Origin: Cladopsammia gracilis
Taxonomy: Eukaryota; Cnidaria; Anthozoa; Scleractinia; Dendrophylliidae
DNA length: 64,000 nucleotides
Direction: 5' to 3'
Assembly: GCA_022457155.1 (NCBI GenBank)
Contig: JAJGOT010000237.1
Span: 1,085,001 to 1,149,000 of the forward strand
Each line of letters begins with the position of its first letter. Position 1 is the stretch's first letter. Shown one piece after another: positions 20,898 through 31,604 of this stretch. The notes under the pieces are model-generated. The model searched no databases. It saw only the letters and a program-made list of their open reading frames with translations, and had not been told where the DNA came from. A program made the translations under genes and the position numbers.

Positions 20898-20995
20898 CAT
20901 TAGGCTTAGCGGAGTATCTGATGAATCTGACTTTCTTCTTTATTATATAGTTTCTTTTCTCGACATTTGCATTAATATAGAGTGATTCTACATTA

Positions 20996-21380
20996 AGGGC
21001 CTGGCGCACTACAGTCAAAAACAAAAATTAGCCCGTGCCAAATGACATAAAAACAAAAACATTCCACAAAAAGAGTGTTCCACCGGAGCGGTTTCTTTTG
21101 TTTTCGGTATATACCTCATGCTAACACAACATATAGGGATCCTATCATATAGGGATCCTAAAAACTCATTTTAAAATGGTTAGCTTTTACTTACTGTTAT
21201 GGGTAGTGATATCCATAACAGTAAATAAAAGCTAACCATTTTAAAATGAGTTTTTAGCCCTAAGTAAGTGCCGGATTCTTTGATGTGCATAAATTAAAAC
21301 CCACCATGAAGTATATCCCTTGTTTTCCTCGATCTTTACACGCGCTAATTTCTGTTTTTGACTGCAGTGCGACCAGGCCT
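20996..21380. mobile_element. TA-flanked inverted-repeat element in receptor intron with nested palindrome
   Basis: Ends are about 40-bp inverted repeats (AGGGCCTGGCGCACTACAG... and its imperfect complement ending GACCAGGCCT), flanked by TA at 20994-20995 and 21381-21382. Inside, 21158-21257 is a 100-bp palindrome with arms of about 46 bp (CTAAAAACTCATTTTAAAAT...) around a short loop. Two TAGGGATCCTA units precede it. Confidence 0.75.
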
Positions 21381-21534
21381 TATTGAGCTTCCAGAAAATG
21401 TGTAGGTTGTTGGAATTTCCTGTGACGCGTGTGTGTGCGTATAAAAAATTGCCTTTCATCATATTCAGTTGAATTTCGGACATCATTCTTCGATCATTGT
21501 CAAGAGGCATAACCTGGTATTTGTTTCTTTATAG

Positions 21535-21992
21535 GCGCAATGAAAATTGCCTGCGTCGCTAACCTAACATGGCTGCTGATCACAATCCTGATTCAATTTG
21601 TTTTGCCTTCGCTCACAGCATACATCGCTGGTGTTTGCTTTGGTGTTTTGTTTCTGGTAGTCCCTGCTGTCAATTATATCAGGATGCTCTTCGCTATTCG
21701 ACGTCACAACCGTCAATTGGGCGACGCCGTTGTCTCAGAGCAGATGACAGTGATACTGTTGCGTGAGAAGAAAGTGGCCCTTAATATGTGGATTATCGCC
21801 ATCTTGCTTTTGGTTTCTTTGACACCGGCCTTTTTCATGAAAGTGATTGAATTGCGATATCCTCGAGTCCACTCTATTGTTCTCCCCTGGTCCCTAACAA
21901 TGGCATTTTTGACCTCTTCTATTAATCCACTGTTTTACTGCGGACGAAACGAGCATTTTCGAAATGCACTGAAAACTATGATCAACATGTGA
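21535..21992 (+). CDS. Rhodopsin-class GPCR, exon 2 (TM4 to C-terminus)
   Basis: After the acceptor TTTATAG (ends 21534) the frame continues in phase 1: TM4 with NLTWLLITILIQFVLP, TM5 with FGVLFLVVPAVNYIRMLFAI, a basic third loop (RRHNRQLGDAV, LLREKKVAL), TM6 with IIAILLLVSLTPAFFMKV (Pro kept, no FxxxW), and TM7 with SSINPLFYCGRNEHFRNAL, the NPxxY motif and helix 8. The stop is at 21990-21992. With exon 1 the product is 309 residues, normal for this class, with a very short tail. A GTGAGT at 21989 overlaps the stop and could be an alternative donor to a further exon. DRH and the missing TM6 Trp suggest a divergent, orphan-type receptor. Confidence 0.85.
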
Positions 21993-22240
21993 GTTCTCGG
22001 TATCTAGTTTCTTCTTTCGCAACATTCGTGGGAAATGCAACCTCGTCCCCAGACGTTTAGACCACGAATCACACAACGACATTTGGTAATTTTTTTATCA
22101 AAAGAGATTTGATAAAGCAAAAGGCATGCAAAAATTAAAGAAACATTTATTACTCGACGTTTCGGTGACGTCATGACGCCATTATCAAGAGTAAAGAAAA
22201 TATAACAAAGCGAATATTGAAGTAGGCTAGAGCTAAAATT
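21993..22240. mobile_element. Penelope-like element tail fragment
   Basis: CTCGACGTTTCGGTGACGTC followed by ATGACGCCATTATCAAGAG (22154-22192) is the typical conserved 3' region of Penelope-like elements. The element's coding part is absent. Confidence 0.45.
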
Positions 22241-22333
22241 TACATACTAAATAGATGTCTAAACAAACACTTTAGCGCAAATTTTGCAACACAGTTTTTG
22301 CAACACAGTTTGCAACACAACAGTAAGACACTA

Positions 22334-22452
22334 AGGCCCAGTTCAAACGTCGAACTTCACATGTGCCGAACCTAATGCAAATTAGCAAGAACAATAGATT
22401 TTGCTCATTTGCATTAGGTTCGGCACATGTGAAGTTCGACGTTTGACACGGA
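22334..22452. mobile_element. Palindromic TA-flanked MITE, copy C
   Basis: Same family as 6843-6964 but with the central loop in the opposite orientation and a decayed right end (GTTTGACACGG). The left flank is TA. Confidence 0.75.
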
Positions 22453-22455
22453 GAC

Positions 22456-23045
22456 GTCAGTATGACCATTATGGCATTTTCGATTGGACCATTACTTTCG
22501 TGGGGGAGGGTGCGTTACTTTCGGGTGGGCCATTACTTTCGGGAATTACTAGAAAGGTCCGAAAATTAACGTTACTTTTGGGTAGCCATTACTTTCGGGG
22601 CGCCGCTACTTTCGGAACACTGCGGTATAATACATAGGTAGCCCAGGCGCGCATAATGGGTATCCTGTGTAGCCGTTACTTTCGGGGAGCCGCTACTTTC
22701 GGAACTCTACGGTATAATACACAGGTAGCCCAGGCGCGCATAATGGGAACCCTGTGTAGCCGTTACTTTCGGGGGGCCGCTACTTTCGGAACTCTACGGT
22801 ATAATACACAGGTAGCCCAGGCGCGCATAATGGCTATCCTGTGTAGTCGTTACTTTTGGGGGGCCGCTACTTTCGGAACTCTACGGTATAATACACAGGT
22901 AGCCCAGGCGCGCATAATGGGTATCCTGTGTAGCCGTTACTTTCGGGTGGGCCGTTACTTTCGGGAATTACTAGAAAGGTCCGAAAATTGACGTAACTTT
23001 CGGGGGTGGGGGGGAGGGGCGGCGCTACTTTCGGAACTCTACGGT
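22456..23045. repeat. 87-bp tandem satellite
   Basis: Units carrying GTAGCCCAGGCGCGCATAAT start at 22641, 22728, 22815 and 22902, an exact 87-bp period, with shorter TTACTTTCGGG sub-repeats inside each. The flanks repeat GGGAATTACTAGAAAGGTCC on both sides (about 22536 and 22960). Since 87 is a multiple of three, a 111-codon plus frame with 29-residue repeats stays open; there is no independent evidence that it is translated. Confidence 0.85.
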
Positions 23046-23149
23046 ATTCAGTCTTAAAACTTGGAATGAGAAGTTCAACCACGTAACCATGGACGACAAT
23101 CCTGCTGGTATACGTTGGATCAATAGTGATCTGATCGGTTTAACAAATG

Positions 23150-23330
23150 AAGTAAACTATAACAGCAAGGACCGATACAACGTAGATACAAATTTAAAAG
23201 GTGTACTATATTTCGGCTGACCAAACCAGCCTACTTCAGGAACAATGAGGTAAAATTTACATTGGCTTTATATATATAGTTGGCATGTATACGTAACAAC
23301 GGAAATACGTAGGGCAACGCCTAGAAAAAT
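23150..23330. mobile_element. Penelope-like element tail fragment
   Basis: Contains ACTATATTTCGGCTGACCAA and CCAGCCTACTTCAGGAACA, resembling the tail seen at 27611-27805. No ORF. Confidence 0.4.
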
Positions 23331-25160
23331 AACAATGATAGATAAAACTTGGATATCGCTGTCCTTGCGACTGATAAAAGAAGCCGCGTCTTTCATTTTT
23401 TTTAATTTTACAGTTGTTTCCTCCATAAAAAATATCAATTCTTTTAAATAATACTTAAAAGTAGATAATGATGATATAAGAAGGGAGGGATATCCTTGTT
23501 TGGAAAAGAAAGCAGGTCTAAAAGCAAAAATACGTTATCCTTGATGCCATTGATAGGATAAAATGAGATTTGGTAACTTTACTTAGACACCGTAAAATTC
23601 CTTCAGCCAATTACAATCTTTAGAAACTCATAACTCATAACTGACTAACTAACTTACTAGTTAATTACGCGGTAAAAACAAATGAAAAAAATGAAAATGA
23701 AAAAATCGCTTTTCAAGCATGCCGTGTATAAAAGTCATTCAGAAACTGTGGTTGCATTATTCAGTTTTAACATCGTGTAAAGATGCCGCTTGGCGTAGGT
23801 CAGATGGTAGACTGTTCCACAACCCGGCTCTGCTATATGAAAAACTTCTCCTTATAGTTCATTTGTGCGGGGCTGTGGAAGAGCCAGCCTTTTTTTCAGA
23901 ATTTCTTAATTGATGACAAGTTACTTCGTCACGAAACACAAAACTAAGGTCGTGTTCTATTGTGATCAACCGTTTTCGGTTGGTTGGATTTTTTTCGTGT
24001 TCTATTGGGAAAAAACCGTTTTCGGTTGGTGTGGGGCTTTTACGATATTCCAAATGCTTTTCTCGTGGCGCCCCAAAGTGTGACGCGCAAAGAACAATTT
24101 TCTATTGTCCAACTTCAAAGTCGATTTACTCGGGAACCAATGAAAATATCGAAAAAGCCTCAAACACCTTGTTAGGCCATTAACTCTCGAGTGACACGGA
24201 CCAGTTTGTTTTGATTTTCGCGCGAACACGAAGACTGGTAATTCAGTGAAGCAAAGACCGTCGGTTTTGCGTTTAAGGCTCGCGCACGCTTAACTATAGG
24301 AAAAACAGAAAAAATAACTGCTATTTTCGGAATCTACAATTTATTAGCTTTACAGTGATACATAGTTTTCTGGGGTTTCGTTAAAAATAGTGCGAGTACG
24401 AAAGATTTTCGGGAAGGCACCCTCGAAGGTTTACAGTAACTTTAATGAGATGCAATTTACGGACCGTCAACGGACTGACCACTTGGTCGGGGATCATTTC
24501 GCGTCGTGTACAGGTCATAGGTTGGATTGCTGTCGGGGACTCAGATTTTTTTTGTCCCACCTCATGACATGACGAACATTTCATCTTTCTCGTTATAAGG
24601 TTGTTTTGGCGAAATTTGCCTTGTTGTTGTCAAGTCGCTGAGCGAGTGACAGTCGGAAATCTCGTGAAAACAGTTGCTTGTCCAACTCGCTTAAAGTTAA
24701 GCGAGTCCGCGAACTACAATAGAATTCTCATTAAATTTAAGCCACCAAACCAGGTCGCTTAAGCTTGTCGGCAATTAAACAACAAAGAAGGGCATTGTAT
24801 TGTCGTTCTTTTGTGTTCTAATTTTCTATTGTTTTAACAAAAGAAAATATATCGCGCGTGGTATAAGAAAAATGAATAAAGTTCTGTCCGTGAAAACGCA
24901 TAAATTTTTTAAGCTGCTTAACGCGGTCAGTAAACAAATCACCTACAGGAATGTTAAGCGAGAAAAACCGCCTCGTGAAAACACAGCCATAGTGAATTGC
25001 TGCAAGCACTATACTGATAAAAAAACAACTTTTAACTTGTCTTAACTATAGTTGAAATCAAAGAAAAAAAACAAAGCAAGCCTTTGTGTTACGTATTATT
25101 TGAGATTTAATCATTCAATATACGTCGCAATTGTATTTTTTTTAATTTGAATCCGAAGAC
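23331..25160. other. No gene supported
   Basis: A local direct repeat (CGTTTTCGGTTGGT within a GTGTTCTATTG context) occurs at 23948-24035. GGGGATCATTTCGCGTCGTG at 24489-24508 recurs as the 33-bp repeat at 33520-33620. Short ORFs lack motifs. Confidence 0.35.
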
Positions 25161-25169
25161 TGAGACGAT

Positions 25170-25271
25170 CAACCTCGTTCCCAGGGTCTCTCTTCTTCCC
25201 GCCCCCTGGAGCGAGAGACCCGCTTCCCGCTCCAGAGGGCGGGAAGAAGAGAGACCCTGGGAACGAGGTTG
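25170..25271. mobile_element. Palindromic MITE with 9-bp target duplication
   Basis: A 102-bp element with arms CAACCTCGTTCCCAGGGTCT and complement, flanked by perfect 9-bp duplications TGAGACGAT (25161-25169, 25272-25280). A 9-bp duplication suggests Mutator- or Merlin-type mobilisation. A 26-bp relative is at 33472-33497. Confidence 0.9.
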
Positions 25272-25280
25272 TGAGACGAT

Positions 25281-26544
25281 TTCTCAGTTGGACATTCGGT
25301 CAGTTTTAGTCGTCATAAAGTTATCAAACCGGCTTCCTTGAACTTAAAACGACTACAATTCAACGCACTACGATAACACAACAAAGCAAGAAATCAGAAA
25401 TAAAATATTTGCTTTTCTAATTAGATGGTCTCGAGCAGCAACAATGAAGAACAGCACAATAATTACACTCATATCTCGACTGAAATCTCGCCGCGGGTAG
25501 CGGTTATTTTTCTGATTCCTTCCTAATGACAGATTCCTTAGAGGTAACGATCTCTCGAACTAAGTTGAAAAGTCGTTCATAAATGTGCCAATAATCTGAA
25601 ATTTAGCAAGACAAACCGTTCGAGGGTCTTCGATTATAAGTGACCAACCATTGAATAGCGGCTAGTGTCAAAAGGCTTTTAGGACCGAGGTCATTATAAT
25701 ACGTCTTTCCGCCTATTAATTTACAACTCAGTTTCAAAAATGAGCTAAAACAAAAGAAGTGGTATTGCAGATTGCGCTATTAAAACGCAATTTCGTCCAG
25801 CTTCTCCGAAAAGGTGTCCTAATGTATCTTTTACTTCGCTTTGTCATAAAAAGATGGCCTGTGAGTTAGATAGATAGAAACTTTATTTATGTGTCAGGAA
25901 AAAACTAGCCGAGGGGCAAGCCCTCTACTAATAGGGGACACCTACAGTTTAATATAATAAAATAGATACGATAATTAATTAGCTAAAAAACCATACAATA
26001 TGTTACAAATAGTTAGCTAAAATACTAAAACTGAGTGCTAAAATGCTAAAATGCTAAGATTATTTCCCATGAGACATCAACTATTATACAGAAGACATCC
26101 TTTGCATCCATCATCAATAAGATATGTCAGATCCTTATTACGCATTCGATTTCTAAAATCACTTAATGATTTACAAAGCGTTTAAAGATTTAAAGCGTTT
26201 CGAGATTTAAATATAAAATTTTCAGGGTTAAGTTATCAGAACCCTTTCTTTCTTTCAAGAGTTTGGCTGTTTCCATGATAAGATGGTTTTTCAAAGCTAG
26301 AAACATTATCTACCTGAATGGGGATAATACATGGAACTTGTTACGCATAGGACAAATCAAATTGGCAAAATCCACAGTTCAAAATAAGTTCTGTCGTTCA
26401 AAATCTACAGTTTTAACAGTCGGTGTTCATTTATAGTGGATGGTTCTATACTATATATGGTATAATGCTTCTCTCTTGATGCATAAATAATTTTCCCGTC
26501 AAATCCCCATAAAACAATAAAACAGAAAGAAAAGACAGAACTGA
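25281..26544. other. No gene supported; possible LINE tail
   Basis: At 25870-25960 the sequence AGATAGAAACTTTATTTATG followed by GGGCAAGCCCTCTA resembles the antisense 3' end of a LINE. The rest is AT-rich without ORFs. Confidence 0.3.
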
Positions 26545-27503
26545 TTAATATATATATATATATACCTGGATTTTTGAAAAGGGGGTCCACGAAAATTACA
26601 GCAATTTCACTACAAATAGCCCAAACAACTCAAGCATGTTAAGGCATGGGTTGTCCTTTGCTCTTAGACCCCCCGCGAAGAAAACTATTTTTTCTTGTAG
26701 AAGTAATGTTCTTTTGGTCTTAACGACCTTTAAAAGTGCAAAGCAGAAATATTTCAACGTCCTTAAACCTTTTGAGTGTTAACAACTGTGGTCACGTGAC
26801 TGATGACGTCATAATTAAGGAAAAAAGAGCAATGTGAAACGGGCCGAGGATGGTTTATTGTGGCGCCCAATAAACCATTCGGTATTTATTGCCTTGGTGT
26901 ATAGATAAAATCCGTGTCCTGAATGGAGAAATATCTTCTTTCATTAAGAAGTTATTAAAAGAATAACAGAGTCACGTGACTTATTTTTGAAAATTATTCT
27001 TTAACGGTAAATCGCAGCCATCCATTCAGGACAGATTCGTAAAGGGAAAAACCACAGAATTACGTTGGTATTTCAATATATACCTATTATATGTCATTTC
27101 GGCGGCCCATTTTCACTTTTCTCTTCGCGTAAGAAAACTGTTATAACAGGTCACGTGATGTAAACATTCCACACATAAAGTAAACGCTAATTTAAGGACA
27201 TGAAGTTTTATGTTATTACCAAGTTTGAGGATGTTTATGTATATCTTTGTAAAGTAATGACTCTTGACGGATTTTATGCAAATTAGGCTCTGGGTCATGC
27301 CTTAACATGCTTGAGAAGGGTTTTTATGACCCCAATCAGCCCGAAAATTACAGTCTTTTCTTCTCTCGCCCCACGCAACCTTTCCCATCTTCTCTCTCTT
27401 CTCTGTGATTTTCGGGCTGATTGGGGTCATAAAAACCCTTTTTTGGGCTAGTTTTACTGAAATTGCTGTAATTTTCGTTGACCACCTTTTCAAAAATTCA
27501 GCT

Positions 27504-27566
<63 letters not shown>
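26545..27566. mobile_element. Inverted-repeat element bounded on both sides by (TA)n
   Basis: The left edge (26545-26660) has (TA)n, then GGATTTTTGAAAAGGGGGTC and GAAAATTACAGCAATTTCAC, then CTCAAGCATGTTAAGGCATG. The same sequence returns inverted at 27284-27566, ending in a 60-bp (TA)n run at 27506. The interior has no ORF but contains three GTCACGTGA sites. The right arm is interrupted by the palindrome at 27314-27442. The structure suggests a transposon that inserts in TA microsatellites. Confidence 0.6.
27314..27442. repeat. Inverted repeat with about 38-bp arms
   Basis: Arms AAGGGTTTTTATGACCCCAA...GAAAAT and the complement surround a pyrimidine-rich loop. It is nested in the right arm of 26545-27566. 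Confidence 0.75.
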
Positions 27567-27570
<4 letters not shown>

Positions 27571-27610
27571 TGTCACAAGCATCCACTTATCCAGTCTTTC
27601 ATAAAAATAA

Positions 27611-27805
27611 TATAAATTTGTCACAAATGAAGACAAACCAATACTTTTTTGTCTGACACCTATATTTCGACCACATTTAGTGGTCTTCTTCAGGGTGACT
27701 AAAACACCGTATTTTAGTCACCCTGAAGAAGACCACTAAATGTGGTCGAAATATAGGTGTCAGACAAAAAAGTATTGGTTTGTCTTCATTTGTGACAAAT
27801 TTATA
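27611..27805. mobile_element. Perfect 94-bp inverted repeat of Penelope-type tails
   Basis: Left arm 27611-27704 and right arm 27712-27805 are exact reverse complements over 94 bp, separated by 7 nt (27705-27711). Each arm includes ACCTATATTTCGACCACATT and TGGTCTTCTTCAGGGTGACT, tail sequence typical of Penelope-like elements. (TA)n runs lie on both sides. Confidence 0.85.
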
Positions 27806-27829
27806 TACATATATATATATATATATATC

Positions 27830-28800
27830 GATAGGTTGAGCCTGACAGCGTAGCTCTCTGAACAGAAAGCCGATGATAAGCGATAAAGGTCGGAAGCACA
27901 AGAATTCAGTAAGACTGACGACCTGGCCATTTTTCAATTACACAAACATATTTGCATAAGGCGACGCGAGTGAAGTTAGAACTATAAAATCCAAGTCTTG
28001 TTTTGTCTACATAAAATCACTTTTCAACCTATGTAATGAATGAACAAACACATAAAAATGCACAACACAATCTTCTTTCGAAAAAATTTATTCAAATCTC
28101 AATAAGTTTATGTTTAAAAGCAAAACGCGTACCATTTATAGCGTATCGACTGTATCGAGGACGAATTGTCTTTGAAATTTAAGAAATCAATACAACTGAA
28201 TTTGAGCACGTTTTGAGCACGTTTTATAAACTAAGAAAATTAAGTCAATCACACATTGATATCAACATAAATTCTCATCGAAAAATGTATTTTGTTTTAC
28301 CTTTAAGTCCCTCGACTGCTTGGAAATTCTTTAAATCTCCGCTTCTTCAGTTACGGAAACCTGAAGTGAGAAACATCTCCCTGCATTGCTCTCGAATTGT
28401 TTAAAACGTATGAAGTTCCTCGAAGCAAGATTTTATCCCTGAAAACTCTTATTTTTCCACTATAGCGGCTTCTGAGTATCCCTTAATTAGTATCCCTGTG
28501 TTGAGTAGCAAACCGCGAAAAAATGCAGGGAAATAAGGACTTTAATTTGGAAAGGTTTTCTCCGCTAAACACAGCTCCAACTAACGTGTTTATCGAGCTG
28601 ACGTGACATTGGCCATGTAGCCGCGCGAAAAACAAAGCCTCGCTTGGTTTTAAAATTGCTAAGATTCCGGATGTCGTGTGGCGTCATACGCGCATGTTTT
28701 GCGAAGTCATACGCGCCCGCGAGCTAGCCTTGCGCGACGGACACACATGTTACAGACGCGCGCCCGCGATACATTCCGCTAGCCATTTTCAATCAACAAC
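27830..28800. repeat. Dispersed repeat, copy 2 (inverted relative to 8591-9660)
   Basis: Matches 8591-9660 on the opposite strand, including CATATTTGCATAAGGCGACG, GATATCAACATAAATTCTC and GAAGCAAGATTTTATCCC. It lacks about 170 bp present in copy 1. No ORF with a domain. Confidence 0.65.
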
Positions 28801-29180
28801 TTTTCCCTCCTGCGGCTCGTTCGGCGCCCTGGAAGTGAGAATCGTCCTCGATACTACTCGGGGAGTTAGTCAAAGTTATTTGCAGGGTGTAATGATTTAA
28901 GTCTGAGGAAACTTTCTGTGGAAATTTGATAATAATTTCATTCTGGGGGAGATATGGAATGTTTTGACCGCTTATCAGATTTCAAACATGGAAAAACACA
29001 TGTTAAAAATGTTTTAACGATTTATTCAAAATCAAACAGTTTAATTTGTTTGAAATTTCTCCATTTAGTGTGCTACACTGTGTAGATTATAACGCATTTA
29101 TTCGCTTCAAATAAAATCGTCATTTTTATAACTGCAAATATTATTTCTGACGAATGAGTTTGCGAAGAAGGCTGAAATAA
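28801..29180. other. No gene seen
   Basis: AT-rich sequence without recognised motif. Confidence 0.3.
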
Positions 29181-29365
29181 ATATAGAGCGTATGCACTCA
29201 CGTGGCAAGCAGCTATGCAAATTTATTGGAACAAAAGAAAGTGTTAACATAAGAAAAGCGTTCAAATCCCACAGGATTGTTTTGGTACACCAACATGGCC
29301 GCCATTCTATTGTTTTGGTACACCAATATGGCCGCCGTGACGTCATGTGCATACGCTCTATTTTG
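29181..29365. mobile_element. MITE-like element with internal ATGGCCGCC tandem repeats
   Basis: Bounded by the inverted 15-mers ATAGAGCGTATGCAC and GTGCATACGCTCTAT. Inside are two tandem copies of about 33 bp carrying ATTGTTTTGGTACACCAA and ATGGCCGCC (a YY1-type core), then TGACGTCATG. Confidence 0.55.
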
Positions 29366-29427
29366 TCGGCACGAGATACAACAGGGCCTGGGTCCAGGCC
29401 AGTGCATTATGGGTAGTGATACAGGGG

Positions 29428-30545
29428 TATATAAGGTAGAGTATAGCACGCGGTGGCCATCTAGGCCTTCATAACCAACCTTCGTTAGTCTTGCTTAATT
29501 TTTTTTTATTTTTTTTAGTTTACAGATTCTATTCATTCGTAGATTCGGCCGTTTCTCTCGCTGTAAAGCCTCGTAGGATGGGCTTCTAACGCCTGGAGCT
29601 TGAGCCTTGATTCCTACCCAGATTTCCTGAAGGTTTTTCCCCACAGGGGTTTTTTCTGGCAGGTTTTTTCTGGCCTCCGTCTAACCGCATTTGTTTTGTA
29701 AGCGGTTGCTCAGCTCCACTAGTTTAGTGTTCTAATAGATTTGTTTTCTACTGGTATTTACTAATAAGGTTTTTGTATACTTGTCATACAAGTAGGATTT
29801 TAGTAGCCTCTATTCTAGCTATATCACTTAGTTTGCGGGACAAGTTCGCCTATTTATGATGGCTTTGTATGTTTCCCGAAGTCCATTGTGCTTAGCATGG
29901 ATGGGTCTATAGTCAACAGGAATGTTGGAGTCACAACATTTGCAGCCTAAGTTGGGTCTAGAGTGACCCAGGGTGTCAGACTCGTTAGTTTCCCAGCCTA
30001 ATTAGGATAATTTTCCAAGTTCACTTGGGGGATGTAAGTGAAAATGATCTGTCACGTCAGAGTTGTAAGTTCCCCAGCACTGTAGCTCAGGTCTGACCTG
30101 GTATATTATGTTCTAAGTTCAGCAGCCTAACTGGCAGCCTAACTGACAGCCTAACTGGCAGCCTAACTGGCAGCGTACTGGAAGCCTAACTGGAAGCCTA
30201 ACTGGCAGCCTAACTGGAAGCCTAACTGGCACTAAATATGCTTGCTTACTCGGGGACACAGCCGACACTGGCTAACCGGCACTAGGCCTGTGTGCCTACT
30301 TGCAGATGATGCAGGACAAGAATGGCTTGCGATAGTAGAGTTTCTAGTTCCCCTGTGGGGTTTTTTCATTTGTCGCGTAGCATAGTGGGCATGTAAATCA
30401 GAAAATAGTTTATGACGGTTTAGCTAAACTCTAGTCTACGTAATTGTACTTATTGTACTTATTGTACTTATTCTGTATGAGAATATTTGTATGTAGTAGG
30501 ATAATGGTTCGGGTTGGTTACGCCAGGCCCTCCCAAAATAAACTT
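29428..30545 (+). promoter_or_regulatory. TATA-to-AATAAA non-coding unit (possible solo LTR or lncRNA)
   Basis: A strong TATA sequence GTATATAAGG (29427-29436) is followed about 1.1 kb later by CAAAATAAACTTATTTG (30535-30551), a polyadenylation-type signal, with no ORF between. The spacing and order suit a long terminal repeat or a non-coding transcript. I could not define LTR ends or a target duplication, so both readings are open. Confidence 0.3.
30123..30233. repeat. 12-bp tandem repeat CAGCCTAACTGG
   Basis: About nine copies of (C/G)(A/C)AGCCTAACTGG in direct order, inside the 29428-30545 unit. Confidence 0.85.
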
Positions 30546-30636
30546 ATTTGTCATAACGCGTTGTGTTATGTTTGTTGTGGAGTGGAGACAAAATGTTGTT
30601 TTTGTTTGAATTAGCAGCCTGTAATTCATTAGTATG

Positions 30637-30700
30637 CTCTATACACTCATTAGTATGCTCTATTTTCTCATTAGTATGCTCTATATAGAGCATACTAATG
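30637..30700. repeat. Triple CTCATTAGTATGCTCTATA repeat ending in an inverted copy
   Basis: Three direct copies of CTCATTAGTATGCTCTAT spaced by a few bases, the last meeting its own reverse complement to form a perfect hairpin without loop. Confidence 0.8.
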
Positions 30701-30949
30701 AGTAGTAAATTTTACCCCACAATTTCCCTGGGCTTCAAAGCCCCGCCTCTTTACATAATTTAAGAAAGTTTATGGGATATAGAGCACACAAATACTAGGC
30801 ACTGATTGGCTGAGTGGGTGTGACCATTTTCTAATTTTATTTTAAGTTTTTGCTTTACATAACTTAAGCAATAGATTAATCACCAAAATAACAAAACCAA
30901 ATTCGACTTAACAAGTTTTAGGAAAAATTAAACGAAAGACTGGTCTCAC

Positions 30950-31115
30950 CGTGCTTTGGAATTCTGTCTCTTTCTCTTTGCTCAATTTCGTTCAAACGTG
31001 CACTTTTATCGAATTCATCCCCCAAGCACTCGGATATGTCTACGCTCTCAAAAGCAAGTAACTCTTGAGTGGCAAGGACGGCCTCAAGTTCCTCGAGCTC
31101 TGCATACTGGCTCAT
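30950..31115 (-). CDS. First exon of a DUF3504 / Crypton-type recombinase-like gene
   Basis: From the ATG at 31115 the minus frame reads MSQYAELEELEAVLATQELL, then ESVDISECLGDEFDKSARL and EIEQRERDRIPKHG, followed by a GTGAGA donor at 30949 in phase 1. I recognise this acidic N-terminus, ending RERDRIPK, from cnidarian KIAA1958/DUF3504-like proteins, tyrosine-recombinase-derived genes related to Cryptons. An upstream in-frame ATG (31157) adds 14 hydrophobic residues and is less likely. No downstream exon with the recombinase core was found before 29 kb, so the locus is probably a fragment. Confidence 0.4.
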
Positions 31116-31333
31116 AGCCGGAGCAAATGAGCCATCAAAACAACAAAGAATAAACAAAGCTCCAAAGAAAGAAAAGCATTGTTATTCGTAAAATAATATA
31201 CCAACATTACGGCGACATCCAAAACAAAATAACAACGTGATTCTCAAGTGTGAATGACACAATTAAAATACGCTCATAAATACAATCTGCATAAAATATG
31301 GTTTCTTCGCGGATATGACCATTTTCTAAGATG

Positions 31334-31474
31334 GTTAGACAATGAACGCTCGTGTCCTATGGGATATAGCGCCTCTCGCAGTAGTTAGAAGTGCCACTCG
31401 GGCTACGCCCTCGTGGCCTTCTATCTATGCTCGAGGCACTATATGACATACAACACTCGCGTTCATTGTCTAAC
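31334..31474. mobile_element. MITE with GTTAGACAATGAACG ends
   Basis: About 140 bp with inverted ends GGTTAGACAATGAACGCTCG and complement. The interior contains GGGATATAGCGCCTC and the complementary GAGGCACTATAT. Confidence 0.7.
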
Positions 31475-31481
31475 ACTTATG

Positions 31482-31602
31482 AGGCCCGGTTCAAACGTCG
31501 AACTTCACATGTACCGAATGTAATGCAAATCAGGAAAATCAATTGTTCTTGTTCATTTGCATTAGATTCGGCACATGTGAAGTTCGACGTTTGAACCGGG
31601 AC
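31482..31602. mobile_element. Palindromic TA-flanked MITE, copy D
   Basis: Same family as 6843-6964. It is followed almost directly by copy E, in tandem. Confidence 0.8.
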
Positions 31603-31604
31603 TA

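Noticed and set aside
22456..23045. CRISPR-like array
   Set aside because: Repeat units are contiguous 87-bp satellites without unique spacers, and the genome is animal.
27302..27656. ORFs with (YI)n runs
   Set aside because: Translation of the (TA)n microsatellite and of inverted repeats.
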